From Pseudomonas sp. BN417 (GTDB taxonomy: Bacteria > Pseudomonadota > Gammaproteobacteria > Pseudomonadales > Pseudomonadaceae), in the NCBI RefSeq assembly GCF_029871205.1, contig NZ_SSOJ01000081.1:1-42269 (forward strand): a stretch of DNA of 42,269 bases, read 5' to 3'. The notes below the pieces were generated by a model. The model was not told where the DNA came from and did no database searches. It worked only from the letters and a program-made list of their open reading frames with translations. Both the position numbers and the translations under genes were made by a program. Every line of letters begins with the position of its first letter. Position 1 is the first letter of the stretch. This document shows, piece after piece, positions 9,350 to 17,681 of this stretch.

Positions 9350-9787
9350 TCACGCCATAGGCGGCAGCCGTCGCTTCACAGGCGTCTTCTTGACGATGGC
9401 GGTGCTGGTTTCCGCGTAGCCGTTGATGCGGTCGAGCAGGGTGTCCAGCTGTTCCATGGAACGCACGCACATGCGCGCGATGAAGCAGTCGTCGCCGGTC
9501 ACCTTGTCGCACTCGGTGAACTCCGGGATGCCCTGGATCTGCCGTTCGACTTCCTGCAACTGGCCGGGCAGGGGGCGGATGCGGACTATGGCCTGGAGCT
9601 GGTAGCCGAAGGCCTTCGGGTCCACCTCCACCGTGTAGCCCCTGAGTACGCCGCGCTCCTCCAGCTTGCGCAGGCGTTCGGCGACGCTGGGGGAGGAGAG
9701 GCCGCTGATCTGCGCCAGCGCCTTGAGGGAGCGGCGGGAGTCTTCCATCAGGGCGGATATCAGCAGCTGGTCGATGTCGTCGGTCAT
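9350..9787 (-). CDS. Lrp/AsnC family transcriptional regulator
   Basis: A 145-residue DNA-binding protein. The N-terminal helix-turn-helix is around residues 17-48 (SLKALAQISGLSSPSVAERLRKLEERGV), stated in parts: LAQISGLSSPSV and ERLRKLEERGV; the C-terminal RAM/AsnC ligand domain follows (VRIRPLPGQ; ECDKVTGDDCFIARM, the usual GDYD-like effector loop). It is divergent from an EamA exporter, the common arrangement in which an Lrp-type protein senses an amino acid and controls an exporter. The inverted repeat at 9817-9835 is a plausible operator. The specific amino acid is unknown. Confidence 0.9.
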   Translation of the reverse strand: MTDDIDQLLISALMEDSRRSLKALAQISGLSSPSVAERLRKLEERGVLRGYTVEVDPKAFGYQLQAIVRIRPLPGQLQEVERQIQGIPEFTECDKVTGDDCFIARMCVRSMEQLDTLLDRINGYAETSTAIVKKTPVKRRLPPMA

Positions 9788-9816
9788 GGATGCCTCGTTA
9801 GGCGAATTGAGCTGGA

Positions 9817-9835
9817 TACCTTGATAGTAAAGGTA
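9817..9835. promoter_or_regulatory. Inverted-repeat operator candidate for the AsnC-type regulator
   Basis: TACCTT (9817-9822), a 7-nt AT-rich spacer and AAGGTA (9830-9835) make a perfect 6-bp inverted repeat in the middle of the 131-bp divergent region between the regulator and EamA genes. Lrp/AsnC proteins bind such AT-centred dyads. Confidence 0.45.
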
Positions 9836-9918
9836 GATGAGGATTTCGGCCTTCGCTTTCGCATGGAGTTGCCCTGATCCGGCTCGTCATACTGTGCGCC
9901 ATGCAGAGGAGCCCCATC

Positions 9919-10815
9919 ATGGACAAATCGATACAACGCGGTTCGTTGGAAATGGTCGCCGCCATGCTCATCTCCGGGACCATCGGCTGGCTGGTCATGC
10001 TCTCCGGCCAGTCGGTGCTGGATGTGGTGTTCTGGCGCTGCCTGTTCGGCGCGGCGACGCTGCTGGTCATCTGCGCGGCGATGGGCTTCCTGCGGCCCGG
10101 GATCCTGACCCGCACCACCTTCCTACTGGCGGTGCTCAGCGGCGTGGCCATAGTCGGCAACTGGGTGCTGCTGTTCGCCTCCTATTCGCGGGCGTCGATC
10201 TCCATCGGCACGGCGGTCTACAACATCCAGCCCTTCATGCTGGTGGGCCTGGCGGCGCTCTTCCTCGGCGAAAAGATCACCGCGCAGAAGCTGTTCTGGC
10301 TGGCGGTGTCCTTCGCCGGCATGCTGGCCATCGTCAGCGCCCATGGCGGGCAGGGCGAGAGCGGCGGCGACTACCTGGCAGGTATCGCCCTGGCCATGGG
10401 GGCAGCGCTGCTCTACGCCATTGCGGCGCTCATCATCAAATGGCTGGGCGCGGTGCCGCCGCACCTGATCGCGCTGATCCAGGTCTGCACCGGCGTGCTG
10501 CTGCTGGCGCCGCTGGCCAACCTGTCCAGCCTGCCGCAGGGGAGCGATGCCTGGTCGATCCTGCTGACCCTGGGGGTGGTGCACACCGGCGTGATGTACG
10601 TGCTGCTCTACGGCGCGATCCAGAAGTTGCCGACCGCCCTGACCGGCGCGCTGTCCTTCATCTATCCGATCGCGGCGATCTTCGTCGACTGGTTCGCCTT
10701 CGGCCATCGCCTCGATCTGCTGCAGTGGGCGGGCGTGGCAGCCATCCTGGTGGCGGCGGCGGGAATGCAGCAGGGCTGGGGGTTCAGCGTGCGCAAGGTG
10801 GCGCGGGCCCAGTGA
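9919..10815 (+). CDS. EamA/DMT family inner-membrane transporter
   Basis: A 298-residue protein with about ten hydrophobic helices in two EamA repeats (residues roughly 10-140 and 150-285), each ending in a GE(K)IT-like or FG-like turn (ALFLGEKITAQK; WFAFGHRLD). DMT transporters export amino acids, metabolites or drugs by proton exchange. The ATG at 9919 is chosen over one six codons earlier because GAGGAG sits 8 nt upstream. Divergence from an Lrp/AsnC regulator suggests amino-acid efflux. It ends 61 bp before the convergent small gene at 10877. Confidence 0.85.
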   Translation: MDKSIQRGSLEMVAAMLISGTIGWLVMLSGQSVLDVVFWRCLFGAATLLVICAAMGFLRPGILTRTTFLLAVLSGVAIVGNWVLLFASYSRASISIGTAVYNIQPFMLVGLAALFLGEKITAQKLFWLAVSFAGMLAIVSAHGGQGESGGDYLAGIALAMGAALLYAIAALIIKWLGAVPPHLIALIQVCTGVLLLAPLANLSSLPQGSDAWSILLTLGVVHTGVMYVLLYGAIQKLPTALTGALSFIYPIAAIFVDWFAFGHRLDLLQWAGVAAILVAAAGMQQGWGFSVRKVARAQ

Positions 10816-10876
10816 GGCATCGATGAGCGCCGCCGGACGCGACGACCGGAGCCGGGCTTCCGGTCGGTCGCCTTAC

Positions 10877-11101
10877 TCAATGCAGGTGTTGCGACGCGTC
10901 GCCGAATTGGCGGTGTGCCGCGCTCAGGCGTTCCAGCTCGCGGCGCACCATATTGGCGAACTCGGGCGGCTTGAGCTGATACAACTCGGTGGCGACCCAG
11001 GCCAGCCAGCGAGGGCCGAGAGCCTCGCACTGCTCCAGCAGGCGCAGAGCCTCGAGGCGAGCCCGCTCGGCGTGTTCCTGGTGGAACTGCCGGCGGCTCA
11101 T
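10877..11101 (-). CDS. Small hypothetical protein downstream of yebC paralog
   Basis: A 74-residue soluble protein rich in Glu, Arg and Leu, predicted mostly helical (ARLEALRLLEQCEALGPR; FANMVRRELERL). I do not recognise a family. ATG 11101 lies 4 nt after the stop of the YebC-type gene, so translation is probably coupled; the ribosome binding site is weak. Candidate partner or unrelated passenger; no function is assigned. Confidence 0.6.
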   Translation of the reverse strand: MSRRQFHQEHAERARLEALRLLEQCEALGPRWLAWVATELYQLKPPEFANMVRRELERLSAAHRQFGDASQHLH

Positions 11102-11105
11102 GGGC

Positions 11106-11810
11106 TCAGTTGGCTTGCAGGCCGACATAGATGTTCTGCACGTCGTCGTGGCCATCCATCGCTTCGAGGAAGGCTTCGACTTCCTCCAGCTCGGCGCCGG
11201 ACAGGCTGACCGGGTTCTTCGCCTTGTAGCCGAGGTTGGCCGACTGCACGGTGAAACCGAACTCCGGCAAGGCCTTGCACACGGCGTCCAGGTCGGTCGG
11301 CTCGGTGTAGAACAGCGCACCGCCGTCCTCGCCCGCTTCGAAGTCCTGGGCGCCGGCCTCGATGGCGGCGAGTTCCGCATCGGCGTCGGCGCTGGCCGGT
11401 TCGGCCTCGATCATGCCCAGGTGGTCGAAGTCCCAGGACACCGAGCCCGCGGTGCCCAATTGGCCCTTGCGGAACAGCACGCGCACTTCGGCGACGGTCC
11501 GGTTCACGTTATCGGTCAGGCACTCGACGATGATCGGCACGCGGTGTGGCGCGAAGCCTTCATACAGCGTGCGCTCGTAGTTGACCACCTCGCCCGACTG
11601 GCCAGAACCCTTCTTGATGGCGCGCTCCAGGGTGTCCTTGGGCATGGAGGCCTTCTTGGCCTGATGCACGGCCAGGCGCAGCTTGGGGTTCATGTCCGGA
11701 TCAGCGCCGTTGCGCGCGGCGATCATGATCTCTTTCACCAGTTTGCCGAAGATCTTCCCTCGGGCATTGGCGGCGGCTTCTTTAGGTTTGGCTTTCCACT
11801 GGGCGCCCAT
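11106..11810 (-). CDS. YebC/PmpR/TACO1 family protein, YeeN-type paralog
   Basis: A 234-residue protein with the family features: lysine-rich N-terminus, [16 protein letters not shown], the helix [41 protein letters not shown] (in parts: [14 protein letters not shown]) and [10 protein letters not shown]. Classic YebC begins MAGHSKWANIKHRK; this one begins [19 protein letters not shown], closer to the second bacterial type represented by E. coli YeeN. Family members were first described as transcription regulators (PmpR) and more recently as translation factors that relieve ribosome stalling, so DNA binding should not be assumed. Start ATG 11810 was chosen from the family N-terminus. Confidence 0.88.
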   Translation of the reverse strand: MGAQWKAKPKEAAANARGKIFGKLVKEIMIAARNGADPDMNPKLRLAVHQAKKASMPKDTLERAIKKGSGQSGEVVNYERTLYEGFAPHRVPIIVECLTDNVNRTVAEVRVLFRKGQLGTAGSVSWDFDHLGMIEAEPASADADAELAAIEAGAQDFEAGEDGGALFYTEPTDLDAVCKALPEFGFTVQSANLGYKAKNPVSLSGAELEEVEAFLEAMDGHDDVQNIYVGLQAN

Positions 11811-12375
11811 GGCAGTTCTCTCGCGGGTTGCGGACGGGGAACGGGCGCGGCGGCCCGTTGGCAAATAGGTCGGCGATTCTACTGGGCGGGCGGGGGAGGC
11901 TGCCAGCTAGCTCGTCGGGAGGCATCTTGCCGGGTGGCAATTTTCGCTTCGGGCCGGCTCGCGGTCTTCTGTAGGGTGAAAATCCGCAAGGCGGATTTCC
12001 ACCACGGGAGCCCAGGTCAGGGAAGTCCGCTCAGCATCATTGGTTGTGAGCGGATGGGCGAACGATCATGCCTGGCATAAGCCGGTTCCTGCAGGTCGAC
12101 AGAGCCAGAAAAATCAATCCATCCAGCCGATCCCCTCCTAAAATTGATGGGGCATGTCCCTCATGCACAGGGCCGCGTGATTGTTTCTCGACAATGAACA
12201 GACCAGCGGATGGCCCGGCATTTACCACGTCCCCCTCTGACGTGATGGGCAACGCATCTGCGCCGGATCTTCACGGCTGCGGATCGAACTGGCCGGCGAA
12301 CTGATCGGGCTGCCGGCTAGTGGCCCACCTCTACGCCCAGGTAGAGGCTCACTCTGAATCTCCTGGAGGTTCGAG
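11811..12375. other. Long intergenic region with REP and 5' hairpin
   Basis: 565 bp without a convincing gene. It holds a REP at 11971-12003 and, just before the next gene, a 7-bp hairpin (CCTCTAC / GTAGAGG, 12328-12347). Short frames at 12037-12252 (minus) and 12068-12304 (plus) resemble no family I know and lack good ribosome binding sites. Composition between 12050 and 12250 is less GC-rich than its surroundings. Confidence 0.5.
11971..12003 (+). repeat. REP element, third copy of the RAYT-flanking type
   Basis: GTAGGGTG then AAATCCGC-AAG-GCGGATTT and CCACC, matching the copies at 3602-3634 and 4283-4315. The preceding GCGGTCTTC is also shared with the copy at 4283, so the homology extends a little beyond the hairpin. 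Confidence 0.85.
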
Positions 12376-12738
12376 ATGAACAAGGTACTCCTGATAACCG
12401 GATTGGCCGCTTGTCTGCCGCTGACGGCCTTGGCCGATGTAAAGATAGCGAGTGAACTGAACGGCCTCGACATCGAAACGTCCTTGTCCCTGCCCCCGTT
12501 CCATCTTCCCGACTCCTCCGCCATCAGCAGGGGCGCCAGCCAGGTCCTGAAGATCACTAACCACGGTGCCCAGCCAGCTCTGTGCACGGTCAAACCCGGC
12601 GTCGCCGAGGCCTTGAGCCCATCGGGCCGCAAGATGCTGCTGGAGCCCGGTACCAGTGTGGTGGTGCTCGTCGATAGCCGGCCCATCGGCAGGAGCACGC
12701 AAGCCTCGCTCGCCTGCACGCCTGACCGCAGCTCATAG
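12376..12738 (+). CDS. Small periplasmic hypothetical protein
   Basis: A 120-residue protein with a Sec signal peptide (KVLLITGLAACLPLTALA, cleavage likely after A-L-A near residue 20). The mature part starts DVKIASELNGLDIET, contains ITNHGAQPALCTVKPG and ends SLACTP, with two cysteines that could pair. The layout (ELNG near the start, an N-x-G-x-x-x-x-C strand, a final C-T-P) is like a group of small Pseudomonas periplasmic proteins sometimes mislabelled 3-phosphoglycerate kinase; that is from memory and the enzyme name is certainly wrong. GGAGG lies 8-9 nt upstream of ATG 12376. Function unknown. Confidence 0.75.
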   Translation: MNKVLLITGLAACLPLTALADVKIASELNGLDIETSLSLPPFHLPDSSAISRGASQVLKITNHGAQPALCTVKPGVAEALSPSGRKMLLEPGTSVVVLVDSRPIGRSTQASLACTPDRSS

Positions 12739-12827
12739 CTGAACCTGACGCTCCAACTACAGGGTTCCCGAGCGCAGTTGCGGGCGATCGGAATGTCCCG
12801 AACAGCGGGATGAAGTCGGGAACTTCG

Positions 12828-12890
12828 GTAGGAGCGAGCTTGCTCGCGAAAGGTCGCGCTCGGAGTGTTCGCGAGCAAGCTCGCTCCTAC
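12828..12890. repeat. REPIN: inverted pair of the common Pseudomonas REP
   Basis: GTAGGAGCGAGC... (12828-12850) and its reverse complement (12868-12890) form a perfect 23-bp inverted repeat around a 17-bp loop. This is the standard REPIN arrangement with GTAG on the outside. It lies in the 332-bp gap 12739-13070; the rest of that gap holds a plausible -10 box (TATACT, near 12940) for the BON gene and no gene. Confidence 0.92.
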
Positions 12891-13070
12891 AAGTCCAGCA
12901 GTGAGCCCTGGCTGCGGCCAGGAGCGGGGAGGGCCCGCACTATACTCAGGATGTAGACATGCTTTCGTGGCGGGCGCCTTGTGCGTATCAGGTATCCGGG
13001 CGCTCGTCGCGGGGGCTGCACAACAGGTGGGACCGAAGGTACGCCTGATTCCGCAAGAGAGGATCCTGCC

Positions 13071-13421
13071 ATGAAGATTCACTCCTTCCAGCATTACTCC
13101 CATGACCTCGGGTTGGCCGTTCACGATGCGTGGATCACCACCAAGGTGAAGTCGGCCCTGACCTTGGCCGAACCGACTCGCAGGCTGAATATCCACGTCA
13201 AGACCCACGCGGGCATGGTGGCGTTGAGCGGCCGCGTCAATACCCATAAACAGTGCGAGCAGGCCATAGGCCTGGCCCGCGCGGTTCATGGCGTCACCGA
13301 TATCGATGCCAGCGACCTGCAGACCTACATGGTCTCTCCCGGAAGTTTTCCGGAAGCCCCAAACGCGGAGGAGAGCGCTGAGGATCTATCGCGATCGTCA
13401 GCGAAGATGGACGACAAATGA
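13071..13421 (+). CDS. BON-domain protein
   Basis: A 116-residue protein with one BON domain at about residues 20-85: DAWITTKVKSALTL, LNIHVKTHAGMVALSGRV, and ARAVHGVTDIDASDLQ, matching the OsmY-type fold. BON proteins bind phospholipid or stabilise the envelope under osmotic stress. Unlike OsmY there is no obvious signal peptide at the ATG 13071 start (AGAGGA about 7 nt upstream), so it is either cytoplasmic or exported differently. The tail (NAEESAEDLSRSSAK) is acidic and low-complexity. Confidence 0.8.
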   Translation: MKIHSFQHYSHDLGLAVHDAWITTKVKSALTLAEPTRRLNIHVKTHAGMVALSGRVNTHKQCEQAIGLARAVHGVTDIDASDLQTYMVSPGSFPEAPNAEESAEDLSRSSAKMDDK

Positions 13422-13512
13422 TGGGCCGTCCCATTGACGGCATGCGATGGGCAGGTCGGCGAACGCTGCGCTGATCCGGGTTCGACTGACTTGTCCTTCG
13501 AGTTCGCCGACC

Positions 13513-14235
13513 GTGCCCAGGCTATTCGTGCTGTCAGTGCTGCTCATCCTGCTCGGGTGCACCGGCACGCCATCAACCAGGTCGCCGCCAGAGGTGCATT
13601 GCGCTGCGACGCGAACCTTCCAGGTGGTGAACCATGGCTGGCATACGGGAATAGTGGTCGCCAGCCGCGACTTGGTTCAGCGGTTGCCGGCGCTGGGCAG
13701 GGACTTCGGCGGCGGCGATTTCGTCGAGCTCGGTTGGGGCGATGAGGCCTTCTACCGGGCGCCGCGGGCAGGCGTGGGGCAGGCGCTGGGCGCTGCGTTC
13801 CGCTCAGGTGGCAGTGTGCTCCATGTGGTGCAGGTGCCCGGCGAGCGACACGGTTCGGTTGCAGGCGGCGATTCGATTTCGTTGACTGTCGGCGAGGACG
13901 GCTACCGACGCTTGCTGGACCACCTCGCCGCAAGCTTTGCCCTCACCCCGCAAGGCGACCTGCAGATGCTCGGTCCCGGACTCTACGGCGACAGCCGCTT
14001 CTACCGGGCTCATGGCCGCTACTCGCTGTATCACAACTGCAATACCTGGGTCGCCGAGGCGGTGGCCCTGAGCGGAGTCGCCCTCCGATCGACCTCGGTG
14101 CTGACGGCCGCGGGTGTCATGTCCAGATTGCGCGAAGCGCTGCCGACACTTCCTAGCGATGCCGCTGATATCGGCCAATCAGGTCCGTCTGGGCGAGGAT
14201 GTGTCCCTTCATCGTCTGCTCCAGCATCAACTTGA
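13513..14235 (+). CDS. DUF2459 / TIGR02117-type lipoprotein
   Basis: From a GTG at 13513 the product starts with a lipoprotein signal (RLFVLSVLLILLGC) whose lipobox LLGC fixes the mature N-terminus; an ATG at 13447 in the same frame would add 22 residues and spoil the signal. The mature domain has VVNHGWHTGIVVAS, FVELGWGDEAFYR and YHNCNTWVAEAV, the conserved His/Cys-containing elements of DUF2459. Length is about 240 residues. The final 25 or so residues (from DAADIGQSG) run into the convergent ybhB-like gene, overlapping it by 83 bp, and look unlike the family, so the original stop may be lost. Envelope function unknown. Confidence 0.75.
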   Translation: MPRLFVLSVLLILLGCTGTPSTRSPPEVHCAATRTFQVVNHGWHTGIVVASRDLVQRLPALGRDFGGGDFVELGWGDEAFYRAPRAGVGQALGAAFRSGGSVLHVVQVPGERHGSVAGGDSISLTVGEDGYRRLLDHLAASFALTPQGDLQMLGPGLYGDSRFYRAHGRYSLYHNCNTWVAEAVALSGVALRSTSVLTAAGVMSRLREALPTLPSDAADIGQSGPSGRGCVPSSSAPAST

Positions 14236-14629
14236 TCGGGTGGCGCAGGTCGACGAGCACCTTGTCCAGGGCATAGAGCTTGTGGAAATAGCGGTGATTG
14301 CCGATCGGGGGGCAGGGGCCGCCGTAACCTGTCCGTTGCCAGTCATTGAGCCCTTGCAGGGTGCCGGGCGGCAGGTTCGCGTCCGCCACGCCGTCAGGCA
14401 GGCTGCCAGCGGTTGGCGGCAGGTTGTACAGCAGCCAATGGACCCAGGTCACTTTCGGCGCGGCGGGATCGGGGGCATCCGGGTCATCGACGATCAGAAC
14501 CAGGCTCCTGGTACCTACCGGCGGCTTCGTCCAGCTCAGTGGGGGAGAGATATTCCGACCGTCACAGGTGTAGAGGGCGGGGATCATCTCGTTGGGGGCG
14601 AACGCGGTGGAGCTTAGCCTGAAGGTCAT
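14153..14629 (-). CDS. YbhB/YbcL family PEBP (Raf kinase inhibitor-like) protein
   Basis: A 158-residue phosphatidylethanolamine-binding-fold protein. Recognisable segments are NEMIPALYTCDGRNISPPLSW, given as CDGRNISPPLSW, then DDPDAPD, WVHWLLYNLP, TGYGGPCPP and HRYFHKLYALD, the conserved ligand-binding elements of the family. It starts at ATG 14629, 8 nt after AAGGAG; an ATG two codons upstream is too close to that site. No signal peptide, so cytoplasmic. The ligand and role of bacterial members are mostly unknown. Its 3' end overlaps the convergent lipoprotein gene. Confidence 0.88.
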   Translation of the reverse strand: MTFRLSSTAFAPNEMIPALYTCDGRNISPPLSWTKPPVGTRSLVLIVDDPDAPDPAAPKVTWVHWLLYNLPPTAGSLPDGVADANLPPGTLQGLNDWQRTGYGGPCPPIGNHRYFHKLYALDKVLVDLRHPIKLMLEQTMKGHILAQTDLIGRYQRHR

Positions 14630-14814
14630 GGCCATATCTCCTTGGTGCCAGATTGGTTCAGTAGCAGACCGTAACGGCGACGGTCGACTTCGCCGACTGG
14701 CCGTACCCGGGGGCTCCATAAAAGAATAGTGGGTTGTCCCCCGAGGCTCTGGAAATTCGTTATATGGACGGCTTTCCAGGGTGCCCTTGAAAGGCAGCTG
14801 CCGGATGCCTTTAC

Positions 14815-14858
14815 CGTATATTCGTAAAATCGTATATTCGGCAAACCATATATTCTCG
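14815..14858. promoter_or_regulatory. Triple ArsR operator repeat upstream of arsR
   Basis: CGTATATTCG occurs at 14815 and 14831, and a near copy CATATATTCTCG at 14847: three repeats at an exact 16-bp period. The ATATTCG core is like known Pseudomonas ArsR sites. The repeats lie about 65-107 bp before the arsR start and probably overlap the promoter of the cassette. Confidence 0.6.
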
Positions 14859-14921
14859 GGGCATGTTCATGAGTTCCAGGCCCCGCAGGCTGTCGCCAGA
14901 GAAACCGACGTTGAGACCTTT

Positions 14922-15278
14922 ATGGCCGACCACCTGACCCCGACCACCGTATTCAAGTGCCTGGCTGATGAAACCCGGGTTCGCCTGATGCTGCTCATCA
15001 CCCGCGAGGAGGAGCTGTGCGTCTGCGAATTGACCTGCGCGCTGGACGAGAGCCAGCCGAAGATCTCCCGCCACCTGGCGCAGCTGCGTACCTGCGGGCT
15101 GCTGGCGGATCGTCGCCAGGGGCAGTGGGTGTACTACCGCCTGCATCCCGACCTGCCCGATTGGGTGCACCACGTGCTGACCACGACGCTGGATGCCAAC
15201 CGGCACTGGCTGAGCCCCGATTCGAAGCGCCTGGACGGCATGGGCGACCGCCCCGAGCGGGCCGCCGCCTGCTGTTGA
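14922..15278 (+). CDS. arsR: ArsR family arsenic-responsive repressor
   Basis: A 118-residue winged-helix repressor. ELCVCELTCAL (residues 32-41) carries Cys33, Cys35 and Cys39; the C-V-C-E-L pattern at the start of the recognition-helix region is the As(III)/Sb(III) site of E. coli-type ArsR. DESQPKISRHLAQLR is the recognition helix region and QGQWVYYRL the wing. A C-terminal CC pair is an extra possible ligand. Start ATG 14922 is inferred from the family; the frame is open further upstream across the operator. It heads the cassette with gap and arsJ and should be released from the repeats at 14815-14858 by arsenite. Confidence 0.9.
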   Translation: MADHLTPTTVFKCLADETRVRLMLLITREEELCVCELTCALDESQPKISRHLAQLRTCGLLADRRQGQWVYYRLHPDLPDWVHHVLTTTLDANRHWLSPDSKRLDGMGDRPERAAACC

Positions 15279-15322
15279 TCGCGCTACCCAACTGACCCAA
15301 GCATTCACCTGAGTACAAGCGC

Positions 15323-16327
15323 ATGAGCATCAAAGTCGGTATCAATGGTTTCGGTCGTATCGGTCGTCTGGCGCTGCGCGCTGCCTGGGACTGGCCGGAG
15401 CTGGAGTTCGTCCGCATCAATGACGTCGCGGGCGACGCCGCCACCCACGCCCACCTGCTGAACTTCGACTCGGTGCACGGCCGTTGGCAGCACGAGGCCG
15501 GTGCCGAGGACGACTGCGTGGTGATTGGCGGCAAACGCATCCAGGTCACCGCCAATAAGTCCATCGCGGACACCGACTGGTCGGGCTGCGATCTGGTGAT
15601 CGAGGCCAGTGGCAAGATGAAGACGGTGGCCGTGCTCCAGGCCTACCTGGACCAGGGCGTGAAGCGCGTGGTGGTGAGCGCGCCGGTGAAGGAGCCGGGC
15701 GCGCTGAACATCGTCATGGGCGTCAACCAGCAGCTGTTCGATGCCGCCCTGCATCGCATCGTTACCGCCGCGTCCTGCACCACCAACTGCCTGGCCCCGG
15801 TGGTCAAGGTGATCCACGAGAACCTGGGCATCCGCCACGGTTCGATCACCACCATCCATGACCTGACGAACACCCAGAGCATCCTCGACCAGCCGCACAA
15901 GGATCTGCGCCGCGCCCGCGCTTCTGGCATGAGCCTGATCCCCACCACCACCGGCTCGGCCACCGCCATCGCGGAAATCTTCCCCGAGCTGCGCGGGCGG
16001 CTGAACGGCCATGCGGTGCGGGTGCCGCTGGCCAACGCCTCCCTGACTGACTGCGTGTTCGAAGTGGAGCGCGCGACCACGGTGGAGGAGGTCAACCGGC
16101 TGCTCAAGGCGGCAGCCGAGAACGAGCTGAAGGGCATCCTCGGTTATGAGGAGCGCCCACTGGTGTCCATCGACTATCGTACCGACCCGCGCTCCTCGAT
16201 CATCGATGCGCTGTCGACCATGGTAGTCAACGGCACCCAGGTGAAGCTCTACGCCTGGTACGACAACGAGTGGGGCTACGCCAACCGCACCGTCGAGCTG
16301 GCCCGGCTGGTCGGCCAGGCGGGTTGA
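15323..16327 (+). CDS. gap: ArsJ-associated glyceraldehyde-3-phosphate dehydrogenase
   Basis: A 334-residue phosphorylating GAPDH. The NAD fold starts [12 protein letters not shown] (4-15), the catalytic Cys152 lies in [10 protein letters not shown] and His179 in [17 protein letters not shown] is the C-terminal family signature. In arsenic islands this enzyme uses arsenate in place of phosphate to make 1-arseno-3-phosphoglycerate, the substrate of ArsJ; that reaction is established for a P. aeruginosa gap-arsJ pair. Position between arsR and arsJ (18 bp to the next start) marks it as the resistance copy rather than the housekeeping gene. The ribosome binding site is weak. Confidence 0.92.
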   Translation: MSIKVGINGFGRIGRLALRAAWDWPELEFVRINDVAGDAATHAHLLNFDSVHGRWQHEAGAEDDCVVIGGKRIQVTANKSIADTDWSGCDLVIEASGKMKTVAVLQAYLDQGVKRVVVSAPVKEPGALNIVMGVNQQLFDAALHRIVTAASCTTNCLAPVVKVIHENLGIRHGSITTIHDLTNTQSILDQPHKDLRRARASGMSLIPTTTGSATAIAEIFPELRGRLNGHAVRVPLANASLTDCVFEVERATTVEEVNRLLKAAAENELKGILGYEERPLVSIDYRTDPRSSIIDALSTMVVNGTQVKLYAWYDNEWGYANRTVELARLVGQAG

Positions 16328-16345
16328 CAGGGACGCGCAGCGATC

Positions 16346-17593
16346 ATGAACGCGTTGTCATCCCTCTCCCCGGCAGTGCGCCAGTACCTGCTGGTGACCG
16401 GCAACTACTGGGCCTTCACCCTCACCGACGGCGCCTTGCGCATGCTGGTGGTGCTGCACTTCCACAGCCTGGGCTACACGCCGCTGCAGATCGCCGCGCT
16501 GTTCCTGTTCTACGAAATCTTCGGCGTCATCACCAACCTGGTGGGTGGCTACCTGGGTGCGCGCCTGGGCCTGAACCGCACCATGAACATCGGCCTCGGC
16601 CTGCAGGTTGCCGCGCTGCTGATGCTCACGGTGCCCTCGACCTGGCTGACCATCCCCTGGGTGATGGGCGCCCAGGCGTTGTCGGGCATCGCCAAGGATC
16701 TCAACAAGATGAGCGCCAAGAGCTCGATCAAGCTCCTGGTGCCCGATGGCCAGCAGGGCACGCTGTATAAATGGGTGGCCATCCTCACCGGGTCGAAGAA
16801 CGCGCTCAAGGGCGTGGGCTTCTTCCTCGGCGGCGCCTTGCTCGCCTCGCTGGGGTTCACCGGGGCGGTACTCGCCATGGCGGTGGTGCTGGCGCTGATC
16901 TGGCTCGGCAGCCTCGTGATGCTGAAGAAGGACCTGGGCAAGGCCAGGGCCAAGCCGAAATTCCGCGACATCTTCTCCAAGAGCCGGGCAATCAACATTC
17001 TCTCGGCGGCGCGGTTGTTCCTCTTCGGCGCCCGCGACGTCTGGTTCGTGGTGGCGTTGCCGGTCTACCTGAGCACGGCTTTCGGCTGGGACTTCTGGCT
17101 GGTGGGTGGTTTTCTCGCGGCCTGGATCATCGGCTACGGCATCGTCCAGTCCTTCGCCCCGGCCATCACCGGCAAGCGCAGCGGGCGTGTGCCGGATGGC
17201 CGCGCCGCCTTCTTCTGGGCCGGCCTGCTGGCGCTGTTGCCGGCCGCCATTGCCCTTGGCCTCTGGGCGGGTTGGTCGGCGCAGGTTGTGCTGGTGGGCG
17301 GGCTGACGCTGTTCGGCGTGCTGTTCGCGGTGAACTCTTCCCTGCACAGCTTCCTGATCGTCTCCTACGCCAAGGAGGATGGGGTGTCGCTGGATGTGGG
17401 CTTCTACTACATGTCCAACGCCCTCGGCCGTTTGCTCGGCACGCTGCTGTCCGGCTGGATCTTCCAGGCCCATGGACTGGAGGCCTGTCTGTGGGTGTCG
17501 ACGGCTTTCGTGTTGCTGGCCGCATCCGTCTCCATTGCCTTGCCGAGACATGCGGAGGCGACGAGCGCACCTTCGTTGCGCCGGGGGGTGTGA
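16346..17593 (+). CDS. arsJ: ArsJ organoarsenical efflux MFS transporter
   Basis: A 415-residue major facilitator protein with about 10-12 membrane helices. The N-terminal segment RQYLLVTGNYWAFTLTDGALRM and the central DLNKMSAKSSIKLLVPDGQQG (in parts: LNKMSAKSSIKLLVP) are typical of ArsJ. It exports 1-arseno-3-phosphoglycerate, which breaks down outside the cell to arsenate, so the pair gap plus arsJ amounts to an arsenate efflux route that needs no reduction to arsenite. No arsC, arsB or acr3 gene is seen nearby. The gene is in one operon with gap. Confidence 0.93.
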   Translation: MNALSSLSPAVRQYLLVTGNYWAFTLTDGALRMLVVLHFHSLGYTPLQIAALFLFYEIFGVITNLVGGYLGARLGLNRTMNIGLGLQVAALLMLTVPSTWLTIPWVMGAQALSGIAKDLNKMSAKSSIKLLVPDGQQGTLYKWVAILTGSKNALKGVGFFLGGALLASLGFTGAVLAMAVVLALIWLGSLVMLKKDLGKARAKPKFRDIFSKSRAINILSAARLFLFGARDVWFVVALPVYLSTAFGWDFWLVGGFLAAWIIGYGIVQSFAPAITGKRSGRVPDGRAAFFWAGLLALLPAAIALGLWAGWSAQVVLVGGLTLFGVLFAVNSSLHSFLIVSYAKEDGVSLDVGFYYMSNALGRLLGTLLSGWIFQAHGLEACLWVSTAFVLLAASVSIALPRHAEATSAPSLRRGV

Positions 17594-17681
17594 CGCCAGA
17601 TTGCCATTATGGGTAGACTGCAATTCCCTATGGCCGATCAACGCCAGGTGCCGTCTTCTGTCCTGGCGAGGCGGAGTCCAA

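Noticed and set aside
10840-10865. ACCGGA/TCCGGT hairpin between EamA and the small gene
   Set aside because: Short stem without T tract; may be a decayed REP but no second copy was found.
12037-12252. Minus-strand frame of 71 codons in the 11.8-12.4 kb gap
   Set aside because: No recognisable domain, poor ribosome binding site and overlap with a plus-strand frame of equal quality.
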